Assembly (NCBI GenBank): GCA_947475225.1
Contig: CANJMQ010000039.1
Coordinates: 1-36,485 of the forward strand
From: Bradyrhizobiaceae bacterium
GTDB taxonomy: Bacteria; Pseudomonadota; Alphaproteobacteria; Rhizobiales; Aestuariivirgaceae
Direction: 5' to 3'
DNA: 36,485 nucleotides
In this document: piece after piece, positions 1 to 8,330 of the stretch
Position numbering within the stretch: position 1 is the first letter of the stretch
Layout of the letters: each line of letters starts with the position of its first letter
Notes under the pieces: generated by a model
Databases searched by the model: none
What the model was told of the DNA's origin: nothing
What the model saw: the letters and a program-made list of their open reading frames with translations, nothing else
Translations under genes and position numbers: made by a program

Positions 1-2
1 AC

Positions 3-2543
3 GTCATCACCGTGTACGACATCAACCGTGTGCGCCCGCCCAAGGCGCCGGCACGCGATGATGTGCAAGACCCGCACTTCGTGCCCGCCCCCTGCCAGGT
101 GGCGTGCCCGGTGGGCACCGACGCACCGTCCTACATCGGCTATATCTGGGAAGAGAAGTATGCCGAGGCCTTCGAGGCCATCACCGCGACGAACCCTTTC
201 TCCTCGATCTGCGGCCGCGTCTGCGATGCGCCCTGCGAGCCCGCCTGCCGCCGCACCGAGAGCGATGGCCCGCTCGCCATCCGCAACCTCAAGCGCTACG
301 TGATGGACAAGCTCGGCAACGACCATCACCTGGCCCCCGTCAAGGTGACGCGCAAGGAGACGGTGGGCATCATCGGCGCCGGTCCAGCCGGCCTCACTGC
401 CGCCCAGGACCTGGCCGAAGCGGGCTTCGAGGTTCACGTCTACGAGATGATGGACAAGCCGGGCGGCATGATGGTGTGGGGCATTCCGGGCTTCCGCCTG
501 CCGCCCGAGATCATCGCCGAGGACATGAAGCGCCTGTTCAAGCATTGCCCGGGCATCCACATGCATTGCGGCGTGGCGCTCGGCAAGGACGTGACGCTGG
601 ACGAGTTGAAGCAGCGCCATGCCGCGGTGCTGGTCACCATCGGCTCGTGGTGGGGCAAGCCCATGGGCATTCCCGGGGAAACCAGCAAGAACGTCATCGA
701 CGGCGTCGGCTTCCTGCGCCGCATCAATGCTGGCGAGCGCCCGACCCTGCCTGAGAAGGTGATCGTTGTCGGCGGTGGCGACGTTGCCATGGATGCCTGC
801 CGCGCAGCATTGCGCATGCCGGGCGTCAAGGAAGTGAAGGTCGTCTACCGCCGTGGCCCGAAGGAAATCCCGGCCCGCAAGGAAGAGCTGCACCAGGCAA
901 TCCTCGAGAACATCGAGGTCATATATAACACCCAGCCTATCGAAGTGATCGACAAGAACGGCGCCATCGTCCTGCGCTGCGTCGAGACGCGCATGGGTCA
1001 GCCCGGCCCCGATGGCCGCCGCAAGCCCGAGACGGTGCCGGGCTCCGAGCGCGACATCGACTGCGGCATGGTGATCATGGCCGTTGGCCAGAAAGCCGAA
1101 TCCGCCGAACTCGACAACAAGGGCCTGATGGCGGGCGACCGCGTGAAGACCGACTGGGCCTCGATGCGCACCGAAGACCCCAAGGTGTTCGCCGCTGGCG
1201 ACGGCGCCTTCGGCGGCTCGACCATCGTGATGGCGATGATGCATGGCCACCGCGCGGCGTATTACGTCAAGTCGTTCCTCGACGGCATCGCCGAGCCGCT
1301 TGCCTACCGGACGCCCTATCGCACCAGGCACGTTCCCGCCGCACAGGACATCAACTGGGAAGTCTTCCCGCGCCGCGATCAGGCCTTCAATGGGCTGGGT
1401 GCCAATCCCTCCGCCTTCCCGGAGATCGAAACCACCTACAATGACGTAACGGCCAAGGAAGAGGCAGCACGCTGCTACCGCTGCGATGCCGAGACCGGCT
1501 CGTCGGATTATTCGGTGAAGACCCGCGAGGACATCTTCGTGATGGCCCGCACGCCGGTCACTGACATTCGCACGCAGGCGGCGATCCTCGAGAAACGCCT
1601 GAAGCCCAAGGCCAATCCCTTCCCCGAGAACCACCACGCGTCCTTCGACGACCTGGTTCTGCTGCCCGCCAACCTGTCGCGCCTCGTCATTGATCCCTAT
1701 CGTGATGCCTGCAACACCGCCACAGACATTGCAGGCAAGGTGAAGCTGGAGATCCCGGTGATCACCGCCGGCATCGACGCGCTTCCGGCGGAAGCCAAGG
1801 CGGGCCTTGGCCAGGCACTGGCCACCATCGGCTCCGCTTATCTGACACGCGAACCGCTGCCGCACAGCAAGGCGCCGTGGCTGCAACTCCTCGAGCCGGG
1901 CGACGCTCCCAACCCGGGCGCCGTGGGACAGGTCTATGTGCAGCCCAAGGGCTTCCATGCCTTCAAGATTGCCAAGCAGCCCGGCATGATCACCGGCCTG
2001 GTGGCGCGCTCGGAAGACCTCGAGAAGGCCATCCCCTTCGCGCTCGAGCACGGCCTCGACATGATGGTGCTCGACGGCTCGTCGGGCATTGCGGGCGAGT
2101 GGCCGGAGCTCAAATCCTACCCGGACTTCAGCGTGCTGCGCGACGCGATGCGCATCGTGCGCAAGATGAACCGCGAGGAAGACATCGACTTCGTCTATTT
2201 CGGCGGCGTGCGCTCCGGCACCGATGTGGCCAAGCTCATTGGCCTCGGCGCCAAGGCAGGCGCCATCGGCCTCACGGTCGCCATGGCGCTGGGCGGCGAA
2301 ATGGTGCCGGGCGGCATCGCCTTCTTCGGCGACCGCACCGAAGCCGAACGCGCCGATGGCGCAGCGTCGATCATCAACGCCATGTCGGCGGAGGCCTCCA
2401 TCATGGCGCGCTGCACCGGCAAGACCGACGTGCGCAACATCGAGCCCGAGGACCTCCGCTCGATCACGCTGGCAAGCTCCAAGGCCTTCGGCATCCCGCT
2501 GGCAGGCCAGAAGCGCGGCACGGTGATCGAAGCGGCGGAGTAA
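3..2543 (+). CDS. GltD-like FAD/NAD(P) oxidoreductase fused to a glutamate-synthase FMN-type domain (5' end probably outside window)
   Basis: Numbering from the GTG at 12, a GltD-like N-terminal half has Cys28, Cys32, Cys67, Cys71, Cys75 and Cys79 in the pattern of the two [4Fe-4S] clusters of glutamate synthase small subunits. An FAD motif (GIIGAGPAG, about 119-127) and an NAD(P) motif (VGGGDVAMDA, about 253) follow. After a CYRC motif near 487, the last third resembles the FMN-binding part of the glutamate synthase large subunit (FGGVRSGTDVAKLIGLGAK, about 730-750). By family it should move electrons between NAD(P)H and a flavin site. The glutaminase domain of a true GltB is not in the visible part. 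The frame is open to the window edge and the 11 bases before the GTG show no ribosome binding site, so the real start is probably upstream. The substrate is unknown; calling it a working glutamate synthase would go beyond the sequence. Confidence 0.85.
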   Translation, partial: VITVYDINRVRPPKAPARDDVQDPHFVPAPCQVACPVGTDAPSYIGYIWEEKYAEAFEAITATNPFSSICGRVCDAPCEPACRRTESDGPLAIRNLKRYVMDKLGNDHHLAPVKVTRKETVGIIGAGPAGLTAAQDLAEAGFEVHVYEMMDKPGGMMVWGIPGFRLPPEIIAEDMKRLFKHCPGIHMHCGVALGKDVTLDELKQRHAAVLVTIGSWWGKPMGIPGETSKNVIDGVGFLRRINAGERPTLPEKVIVVGGGDVAMDACRAALRMPGVKEVKVVYRRGPKEIPARKEELHQAILENIEVIYNTQPIEVIDKNGAIVLRCVETRMGQPGPDGRRKPETVPGSERDIDCGMVIMAVGQKAESAELDNKGLMAGDRVKTDWASMRTEDPKVFAAGDGAFGGSTIVMAMMHGHRAAYYVKSFLDGIAEPLAYRTPYRTRHVPAAQDINWEVFPRRDQAFNGLGANPSAFPEIETTYNDVTAKEEAARCYRCDAETGSSDYSVKTREDIFVMARTPVTDIRTQAAILEKRLKPKANPFPENHHASFDDLVLLPANLSRLVIDPYRDACNTATDIAGKVKLEIPVITAGIDALPAEAKAGLGQALATIGSAYLTREPLPHSKAPWLQLLEPGDAPNPGAVGQVYVQPKGFHAFKIAKQPGMITGLVARSEDLEKAIPFALEHGLDMMVLDGSSGIAGEWPELKSYPDFSVLRDAMRIVRKMNREEDIDFVYFGGVRSGTDVAKLIGLGAKAGAIGLTVAMALGGEMVPGGIAFFGDRTEAERADGAASIINAMSAEASIMARCTGKTDVRNIEPEDLRSITLASSKAFGIPLAGQKRGTVIEAAE

Positions 2544-2580
2544 GCTCCGCTTCCGATTGCCGCGTCTTCAACATCCCACT

Positions 2581-2614
2581 ATCCCGGCCCTGTCCGCCAT
2601 GGCAGGATCGGGAT
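2581..2614 (+). terminator. Imperfect hairpin after the GltD-like gene
   Basis: ATCCCG (2581-2586) pairs with CGGGAT (2609-2614), and inside it CCTG pairs with CAGG across a symmetric two-base internal loop. It lies 38 bases after the stop and 31 bases before the next start. No T-run follows, so it may be a weak terminator or an mRNA-stabilising structure. Confidence 0.3.
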
Positions 2615-2645
2615 CATCGGTCATCGAAGACTTGGGTGGGGCGAC

Positions 2646-2804
2646 ATGGACATCATCATCCTTTTTCTGCTGCTCTTCATCGGGCTCGCCATGTGGCGGG
2701 GCGCGCCGCGCTGGCTGGTGCTGACCTGCTGGTTTGGAGCGCTGCTGCTGATGATCGGCCTGTTCCGCTTCCACGTCACCTCGTCACTGGGGCTCAGCCT
2801 CTGA
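2646..2804 (+). CDS. DUF5993-type small membrane protein
   Basis: A 52-residue protein made almost wholly of two hydrophobic segments (about 2-16 and 23-41) separated by a short basic turn (WRGAPRW), ending in FRFHVTSSLGLSL. Size, the W-R-G turn and the H-V/M-T tail match what I recall of DUF5993, a family often found next to DsbB-like genes. Its stop (TGA, 2802-2804) overlaps the ATG of the downstream DsbB-like gene by one base, so the two are very likely translationally coupled. A purine-rich stretch (GGGTGGGG) just upstream serves as ribosome binding site. The molecular role is unknown; context suggests a partner or assembly factor of the DsbB-like protein. Confidence 0.72.
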   Translation: MDIIILFLLLFIGLAMWRGAPRWLVLTCWFGALLLMIGLFRFHVTSSLGLSL

Positions 2805-3391
2805 TGAAGACGATGCTGCCGCGGCTCGTGTTCTGGGGCCTCAACCTGTGGATCTTCGCCTATACGCTGGTGCTGGGACTTGCCCTGCTGCTGCAATTCA
2901 CGCTCGGCGAGCTACCCTGTCCGCTGTGCATGCTGCAACGCTATGGCATGATCCTGTCTACACTCGCCGCCCTGTGGCTGGTGCGGCAGGCGCAGACCGG
3001 CACGCTGACCGCGCCCCGCTATCTGCAGGGCCTCGGGCTTGGCACGCTCGGCTCCTTCGTAGGTGCCGTCTTCGCGTCCCGCCAAATCATGCTGCACATC
3101 CTTCCGGGCGACGAGGGATATGGCTCCGCAGTGCTGGGCCTCCACCTCTACAGCTGGGCCTTCGTCACCTTCTGTGTGGTGATCCTGTTCACCGCCCTGC
3201 TCGGCATCATCGCACCCGTCGCCCTTCCGGAAGCACCAGCCCAGGACAGCCCGGCGGCCCGGATTTCGTCGGCCTTGGGCCTGGCCTTCCTGGCAGTCGT
3301 GGCCACCAATGCGGTGATGATCGTCTTTCTCGAAGGCTTCGCCTGGGTTTTGCCAGACGATCCAACAGGTTACGCCCTGTTCGGGCAGTGA
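2804..3391 (+). CDS. DsbB-family disulfide bond formation protein lacking the second cysteine pair
   Basis: A 195-residue membrane protein with four to five hydrophobic segments. The first periplasmic loop has the DsbB quinone-reactive signature CPLC followed by MLQRYGM (about 38-48). In E. coli DsbB a second cysteine pair (Cys104/Cys130) in the second periplasmic loop passes electrons from DsbA. The matching loop here (about 90-118, SRQIMLHILPGDEGYGSA and onward) has no cysteine; the only later Cys lies in a membrane segment. It therefore belongs to a DsbB-like branch that may work differently or with another partner. The start overlaps the stop of the DUF5993-type gene, which supports a joint function. 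Confidence 0.85.
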   Translation: MKTMLPRLVFWGLNLWIFAYTLVLGLALLLQFTLGELPCPLCMLQRYGMILSTLAALWLVRQAQTGTLTAPRYLQGLGLGTLGSFVGAVFASRQIMLHILPGDEGYGSAVLGLHLYSWAFVTFCVVILFTALLGIIAPVALPEAPAQDSPAARISSALGLAFLAVVATNAVMIVFLEGFAWVLPDDPTGYALFGQ

Positions 3392-3475
3392 TCGCGGGCT
3401 CCGTCTAGGCAATTGCTGAAAGCCTTGGTTTCAGGCAACATAGGGTTGTCTTTAGCAAAAGCGGAGGGACAAACG

Positions 3476-3967
3476 ATGACGATGATCAAGCTTCCAGACG
3501 ATACCGAAACAGAGGTCGACACCTCACGCCGGCAACTCATCGGCGGCCTCTGCTCGCTGCTGCTTGCCCCCCTCGCGGTGGGCGCGGCAGAGGCATCGGC
3601 GGCGGCCGGCAATTCCGGGCGCATTTCGTTCCGCATCACGCGCGCGGGCCTCATCATCGGCGTGGGCGGCGGCACCGGCACGCTCAGCTTCAATGGCAGG
3701 AACTATCCCCTCAGCATTGGCGGCATCAGCCTTGGCGCCACAATCGGCATCGCTTCGGCCGACTTCGTGGGCCGGGCGCGCCACCTGCGCCGCGCCAGCG
3801 ACATCGCGGGCACCTATTCGGCGATCGGCGCCGGCCTGGCGGCGGCGGGCGGCGGCTCGGTGGCACGGCTGCGTAACTCGCGCGGCGTCGAGCTCGAAGT
3901 CTCCGGCAAGCAGGTCGGCTTCATGGCCTCGATCGACCTGAGTGGACTGAGGATCCGGCTGACCTAG
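3476..3967 (+). CDS. Tat-exported EipA/DUF1134-like protein
   Basis: A 163-residue protein with a twin-arginine-like leader (SRRQLIGG, then a hydrophobic stretch ending near AEASAAA, about 19-45) and a glycine-rich mature part with repeated beta-type segments (GLIIGVGGGTGTLSFNG; YPLSIGGISLGATIG). The pattern 'small glycine-rich beta domain, aromatic/Gly turns, final LSGLRIRL strand' recalls the DUF1134/EipA periplasmic family of alphaproteobacteria; this is recognition by eye, not a search. The ATG at 3476 is preferred over an upstream TTG (3413) because GGAGGG lies 7 bases before it and the leader then has normal length. A strong terminator follows, so it is probably a single-gene unit. Confidence 0.65.
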   Translation: MTMIKLPDDTETEVDTSRRQLIGGLCSLLLAPLAVGAAEASAAAGNSGRISFRITRAGLIIGVGGGTGTLSFNGRNYPLSIGGISLGATIGIASADFVGRARHLRRASDIAGTYSAIGAGLAAAGGGSVARLRNSRGVELEVSGKQVGFMASIDLSGLRIRLT

Positions 3968-4336
3968 ATTGGTCGTGCTTGCGCGTTGCGGCGAGCAAGT
4001 GCCTGCTTCACCCTGAAGCATGAACTTCACTGCTTCGGGCGCGTGGAAACATTCACGCGCCCTTTTCAATTCCCAAAGCCAGCGGGTGCGGGCTAAGCCC
4101 CAGGGATCCGACGAGCCATGGACTCGCACTGCGCCAGAGCTGCGCACCTCGCCATGCCCGCGGCAATCCCCATACTCTCTGCCTTTCGCTGAAGCGGATG
4201 GAAGGAGGACGAGAGCCACGGCGCAATCACTTTATTCCACAGGGCTCGAGTTGCCCGCGGGACTTCCTCACTCCTGCGGATGAGACTAAACCCGTGCTGC
4301 GCAAGATGCGAAAACTCATCAGGACTTTCACCACCC
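3968..4336. other. Intergenic region, no gene seen
   Basis: This stretch holds the terminator at 4037-4066 and then roughly 270 bases upstream of the GNAT gene. No convincing coding frame, RNA gene or clear operator was seen. Short open frames on both strands lack ribosome binding sites and recognisable products. Confidence 0.6.
4037..4066 (+). terminator. Rho-independent terminator
   Basis: A perfect 9-bp stem, GGGCGCGTG (4037-4045) with CACGCGCCC (4054-4062), encloses an 8-base loop and is followed at once by TTTT (4063-4066). It is 70 bases downstream of the EipA-like gene and should end that transcript. Confidence 0.85.
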
Positions 4337-5776
4337 ATGACACATGCAACACTGGCAAAGCCGTGTGAACTCCAGCTGGTACTTGGAGTACATCATGCCG
4401 AGGTCTTGCGCAGCTTCGTGCGCGAGGCGGCGCTGGCGGAGGGTATCCCCGCCACCAGCGCGAGCCTCGTCGCGACCGACTTTGCCGTGGCCTGGCAGGC
4501 GCTCTCCGCCATCGAGGACGTCAAGGAACGTGTCCATGTCCACCTCCACGTTCTGCATAATGAGGTGCGCGCCAGTTTTCTTCTCAGAGGCCATACGCGC
4601 TTCGCGCAGATCATTGCCTCGCTGGGTGGCCGCCTGCCGCAGGGAGCCGGCATATCTTGTCGCGAGAGCGGTATCGACGGTTGGGAAATCCTGCTGCACC
4701 GCAATCTGGCAGAGCCCCGCGACATGCAGCCGCCGGACCTCACGCCAACCGCAGTGACGCCGACTGTTGTGGCGGGCGCCGACGACATCGTGATCGACCT
4801 CGCCGCAAAGGCTGATGCGCCCGGCATCGCACGCTGCTTTCTCGCGGTCTATGGCCACCATTATGTGCATTCCGATGTGTTCTCTCCCAGGCGCTACTGG
4901 GCGCGGGTGGAGGCCGGCGAACTCATCCCCGTGGTGGCGCGCAGTGCGCAAGGCGATGTCATCGGGCATGTGGCGCTGGAGCGTGAGACCGGAGCAGTTG
5001 TGGCCGAGCGCGGCGAGGCGGTGGTGCTGCCTGCGTTCCGCGGCCATCACCTTCTCGAGCGCATGACGGACCGGCTCTCGGAGGAAGCGCCGAAGCACGG
5101 TCTGCAGGGCATTTATGCCGAGCCTCTTACCATCCACACCTTCTCGCAGCGCAACGACGTGCGCGCCGGCATGCCGGCCTGCGCCGTGCTGCTGGGTGCC
5201 AACCCCGAAAACTTCCGGCCAAAGGACATCGCATGCCCCACCGCCGGCCAGCGCCAGAGCTATCTGCGAACCTTCAAGTTCGTGCAGACGGCCCCAGCCC
5301 GCAAACTGCAGGACGCTGGCCCCTATGCAGACGTGCTGCGCCAGATCTATTCCCGCCTCGGGGCAGAGGTGGCAGCACCCGGACAACCGCAGCCGACGCC
5401 CACGGCATCAACAACGCGGATCGCCGTCAACGACCGGGGCTATGGCATCATCCGCGTCGAGGCAATCGGCAGCAATTGCGCCATCGAGATCGCCCAGGCC
5501 CTGGCTGACGTGCACTCACTCGGCGCACGCTCTGTGCAACTCTCCAGCCGGGTAGCGGACCCCGGCCTGCCGCTCCTCATCGCGACCGCCCGCGACCTCG
5601 GTTTCTTCTTCTGTGGCCTGGGCCCGGGCTTCGCCGAGGGCGAAGACCTGCTTCTGTTGCAGCTTCTCACCGAGCCCCTGGACACAGCCAAGCTGCAGAT
5701 CTTCACCGAAGAGGCAAAGGCCTTGGTCGCCTTCATCGAGGCCGACCGCAGAGCCGTCAATCTGCGGACACGCTAG
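4337..5776 (+). CDS. GNAT-family acetyltransferase with N-terminal histidine-kinase-ATPase-like region
   Basis: A 479-residue protein. The middle (about 155-320) has a GNAT fold signature: a beta/alpha start (IDLAAKADAPGIARCFLAVY), a central strand (GHVALE) and an acetyl-CoA-binding loop (LPAFRGHHLLERMTD). The N-terminal 130 residues (LRSFVREAALAEGIPA and onward) look like the first half of an HATPase_c-type anti-sigma/ATP-binding domain. The last third (about 370-479) is an additional alpha/beta region I do not recognise. The acetylation target is unknown. The ATG at 4337 is preferred over one at 4280: an AGGA lies upstream of the former and nothing convincing upstream of the latter. It stands alone between a terminator and the dehydrogenase pair. 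Confidence 0.7.
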   Translation: MTHATLAKPCELQLVLGVHHAEVLRSFVREAALAEGIPATSASLVATDFAVAWQALSAIEDVKERVHVHLHVLHNEVRASFLLRGHTRFAQIIASLGGRLPQGAGISCRESGIDGWEILLHRNLAEPRDMQPPDLTPTAVTPTVVAGADDIVIDLAAKADAPGIARCFLAVYGHHYVHSDVFSPRRYWARVEAGELIPVVARSAQGDVIGHVALERETGAVVAERGEAVVLPAFRGHHLLERMTDRLSEEAPKHGLQGIYAEPLTIHTFSQRNDVRAGMPACAVLLGANPENFRPKDIACPTAGQRQSYLRTFKFVQTAPARKLQDAGPYADVLRQIYSRLGAEVAAPGQPQPTPTASTTRIAVNDRGYGIIRVEAIGSNCAIEIAQALADVHSLGARSVQLSSRVADPGLPLLIATARDLGFFFCGLGPGFAEGEDLLLLQLLTEPLDTAKLQIFTEEAKALVAFIEADRRAVNLRTR

Positions 5777-5921
5777 GACTTTTCGGTCTGCTTTTTGAGA
5801 CCGCAAAGGGATATCCGGCCTTGATCATGACCGTACCCAGAGCTGTGGCGTCCGCTTACGCTATTGGCTTCAATGGCCAACCATGATAGCTTACATGCGC
5901 AGAACAATCAGCAGGGTTGTC

Positions 5922-6374
5922 ATGATCGGAAATGTCTCGCGTCGCGAACTGCTGAAGAACGGCACGTCGGCAGCCACGATGCTGATAATCGGTGTGCAGT
6001 TCATTACGCCCGGAATGGCGGCCGCATCACCCTCGCTTGATCAGTTCATCGCAGTATCCAAGAAAGTGACCGGACAGTCGTCTCTCGACAGCGGCATGGG
6101 CAAGAACATCCTGGATGCATTCGTGGCCGCCGGACAAGGCGGGGACATCGCCACGCTCATCGGAGATCCGGCGCCTGAGCGCAGCCAGCTGAAAATAGCC
6201 AACGCCATTGTCGCCGCCTGGTACAGCGGTTTATCGCCCCTACCCGGCGCGAGTGAGGTAACCGGATTCAACGATGCCCTGGTATGGAATGCACTTTCCT
6301 ATACCAAGCCGTGGGGATCCTGTGGGGGAGAGACCGGATACTGGGGCGAACCGCCGTCCGACCAGGAGCCCTGA
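5922..6374 (+). CDS. Small (Tat-signal) subunit of a sorbitol/gluconate-type dehydrogenase
   Basis: About 150 residues with a twin-arginine leader (SRRELLKNG, then a hydrophobic run to PGMAAA) and a helical mature part (SLDQFIAVSKKVTGQ; ALSYTKPWGSCGG near the end). This is the pattern of the FAD-SLDH / gluconate 2-dehydrogenase subunit 3 family. In this family the small subunit carries the Tat signal, and the folded catalytic subunit is exported piggy-back. The catalytic gene begins only five bases after this stop, so they form one operon. In-frame ATGs also exist at 5883 and 5895; 5922 is chosen because GCAGGG lies just before it and the leader is then of normal length. If 5883 is used the protein has 163 residues. 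Confidence 0.8.
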   Translation: MIGNVSRRELLKNGTSAATMLIIGVQFITPGMAAASPSLDQFIAVSKKVTGQSSLDSGMGKNILDAFVAAGQGGDIATLIGDPAPERSQLKIANAIVAAWYSGLSPLPGASEVTGFNDALVWNALSYTKPWGSCGGETGYWGEPPSDQEP

Positions 6375-6379
6375 GTTTC

Positions 6380-7999
6380 ATGACTGATACACTGACGACT
6401 GACGTCGCCATCATCGGCTCGGGTGTCGCCGGCGCATTGATCGCGGCGCATCTCGCAGAACGCGGGCTCAAGGTGACCATCCTGGAGGCCGGAGAGGAGG
6501 TCGACCGGTCGGCCGCAGTCGACCGATACTGGTCGGCAGCAATCAAGGTACCGGAGTGCCCCTATCCCTCGGTGCCCCAGGCGATGCATCCAGTCTCGGA
6601 CGATCTCGATTTCTGGTACCAGCAAACGGGACCGAACAAGTTTGCGAGCACCTATATCAAGACAGTCGGCGGTACAACCTGGCACTGGCTGGGCACCGCA
6701 CTGAGATTGGTGCCTGCGGATTTCGAGTTGCGCAAACGCTTCGGTCAAGGCGAGGACTGGCCAATCAGTTATCCAACGCTCTCGGCATTTTATGACAAGG
6801 CCGAGACGGAGCTCGGCGTTTCCGGTGACGGCAAGGCAGATCTTGGATCGCCACGGACGACCGACTACCCGATGCCTGCCATTCCGCAGACCTATCTGGA
6901 CAAGGCATTTGCATCGGCCCTTCACGGCACCGTTTACGATGTGCGGTCCACACCGCAGGCGCGGAACTCGAAAGATCAGCCAGACCGCCCCGCCTGCTGT
7001 GGCAATGCGAGTTGCATCCCGGTATGTCCTGTACAGGCCAAGTACGACGCCACGGTTCATGTCGCCAGAGCAACAAAGGCCGGTGCCGTGCTCCTCAGCA
7101 AGACCACCGTTGTGGCGCTCGAGACTGGTGACGACAACAGGATCACGGCTGCCAGATTCATGCGTTGGGATGGCAGTACAGGATCGCTGCAGGCCCGCCA
7201 ATTCGTGCTGGCGGCGCATGCCATTGAAAGTCCCAGGCTGCTCCTGAACTCCGCAAGCGAGCGTCTGCCAAAGGGCGTAGCGAACAGCTCGGACCAGGTT
7301 GGCCGCAATCTGATGGACCATCCGACGCAGCTCTCATGGGCGCTCTCCGCGAAGCCGGTCTATCCTTACCGTGGCCCTCTCTCGACCTCCGGCATTGAGA
7401 ACCTGCGCGATGGCGACTTCCGTCGCACGCGGGGTGCCTTTCGAATTGAGATCGGGAATGATGGATGGTCATGGCCGACCGGGGCGCCGATCTCGACCGG
7501 AGCGGACCTCGCCAATCAGGGGCTACGCGGCAAGGATCTGGACCAGGCTCTCCGCCATCAGACATCCCGGCATGTGCGCCTTGCTTCACTTGTCGAACAA
7601 CTTCCGGATGCCGCAAACCGGGTGACACTCGATTCGGACAAGCGAGATGTCTACGGCGTTCCCCTGCCTCGCCTCTCCTACAGGATCGACAGCTACGTTC
7701 AGGCCGGCCTTGCTGCCGCGCGGACAGCGCATCAGGACATATTCGACCGACTGGGTGTCAGCGAGATGCACCACAGCCCGGACGTGCAGGGTGCCGGTCA
7801 CATTATCGGAACGCTCCGCATGGGCTCCGAAGCAAGAAGCTCCGTGGTCGACGGGGACTTGCGCAGCCACGATCATCCCAACCTCTTTGTCTCGGGCTCG
7901 GCTGTCTTCCCGACCTCAGCGACAGCCAATCCAACACTGACCATCGCAGCACTGGCGCTGCGGCTTGCCGATACGATCGCAGCGTCTGCTCAGCAGTAG
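6380..7999 (+). CDS. GMC-family FAD-dependent dehydrogenase, large subunit (sorbitol/gluconate/glucose dehydrogenase type)
   Basis: A 539-residue flavoprotein. An FAD-binding motif (IIGSGVAGALIAAHL) begins at about residue 11, and the GMC C-terminal domain carries GTLRMG and a final segment (FPTSATANPTLTIAALALRLAD). It should oxidise a sugar, sugar alcohol or sugar acid in the periplasm and pass electrons to a cytochrome or quinone. Cys206, Cys207, Cys212 and Cys216 (ACCGNASCIPVC) match the cysteine-rich segment which, in the Burkholderia cepacia FAD-glucose dehydrogenase alpha subunit, holds a [3Fe-4S] cluster. There is no signal peptide of its own, as expected for piggy-back Tat export. AGGAG lies 12 bases before the ATG. 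The usual multihaem cytochrome c subunit is not next to it. The precise substrate is not deducible. Confidence 0.87.
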   Translation: MTDTLTTDVAIIGSGVAGALIAAHLAERGLKVTILEAGEEVDRSAAVDRYWSAAIKVPECPYPSVPQAMHPVSDDLDFWYQQTGPNKFASTYIKTVGGTTWHWLGTALRLVPADFELRKRFGQGEDWPISYPTLSAFYDKAETELGVSGDGKADLGSPRTTDYPMPAIPQTYLDKAFASALHGTVYDVRSTPQARNSKDQPDRPACCGNASCIPVCPVQAKYDATVHVARATKAGAVLLSKTTVVALETGDDNRITAARFMRWDGSTGSLQARQFVLAAHAIESPRLLLNSASERLPKGVANSSDQVGRNLMDHPTQLSWALSAKPVYPYRGPLSTSGIENLRDGDFRRTRGAFRIEIGNDGWSWPTGAPISTGADLANQGLRGKDLDQALRHQTSRHVRLASLVEQLPDAANRVTLDSDKRDVYGVPLPRLSYRIDSYVQAGLAAARTAHQDIFDRLGVSEMHHSPDVQGAGHIIGTLRMGSEARSSVVDGDLRSHDHPNLFVSGSAVFPTSATANPTLTIAALALRLADTIAASAQQ

Positions 8000-8001
8000 A
8001 C

Positions 8002-8022
8002 AGCCAGACGACTGATCTGGCT
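8002..8022 (+). terminator. Hairpin just after the dehydrogenase operon
   Basis: AGCCAGA (8002-8008) pairs perfectly with TCTGGCT (8016-8022) around a 7-base loop, starting two bases after the stop codon. No T-run follows, so it is only a possible terminator. Confidence 0.35.
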
Positions 8023-8330
8023 ATCCTCTGTCACCGAACCTGGAGACGATGGCGTGGCTACGCCGGAGCCATATTTCGGGCTTCCAGGGATAACCGGGTT
8101 CGATCACGGCCACAGCATCCTGGTTTGGCAGTCTCTGGGCGCGAATACGGCGATCCGCGCGCAACAAGCACCTGTCGTGCGGGGCTTGCGAGGATCATTC
8201 CTCGTTCGGCCGAACAGTCGTGTTACGGAGCCTGCCCTGCAGCATCGAGGTCGCAGCACACTCAGGAGAGTTGGCTTTCTATCACCGCTCCGGCTGGAGG
8301 GCCGTGCCTCTTGGGTACCCCGCCGACTGA
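8023..8330. other. Intergenic region between convergent genes, possible decayed GNAT fragment
   Basis: No intact gene. In one plus-strand frame the last 80 or so bases before 8330 read ELAFYHRSGWRAVPLGYPAD then stop. This resembles the C-terminal end of small GNAT acetyltransferases (FY-x-R-x-G-[FYW]). No upstream part of such a gene can be followed, so this is at most a remnant. Confidence 0.3.

Noticed and set aside
1877..2803. Long open extension upstream of the DsbB-like gene in its frame
   Set aside because: The extension is out of frame over the flavoprotein C-terminus and the DUF5993 gene, and is Arg/His-rich; the DsbB start at 2804 is supported by the overlap with the upstream stop.
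4328..5386. Long minus-strand open frame (352 codons) across the GNAT gene
   Set aside because: It is antisense to a gene with a clear GNAT signature; GC-rich codon bias creates such frames, and its translation is rich in His/Arg/Cys without any domain.
6299..7321. Minus-strand open frame of 340 codons opposite the GMC dehydrogenase
   Set aside because: It is a shadow of the dehydrogenase, whose FAD and Fe-S motifs are clear; the antisense product looks random.
8240..8330. Possible C-terminal end of a GNAT acetyltransferase
   Set aside because: Only about 20 residues resemble the family and nothing upstream supports it, so it is mentioned only as a possibility in the intergenic entry.
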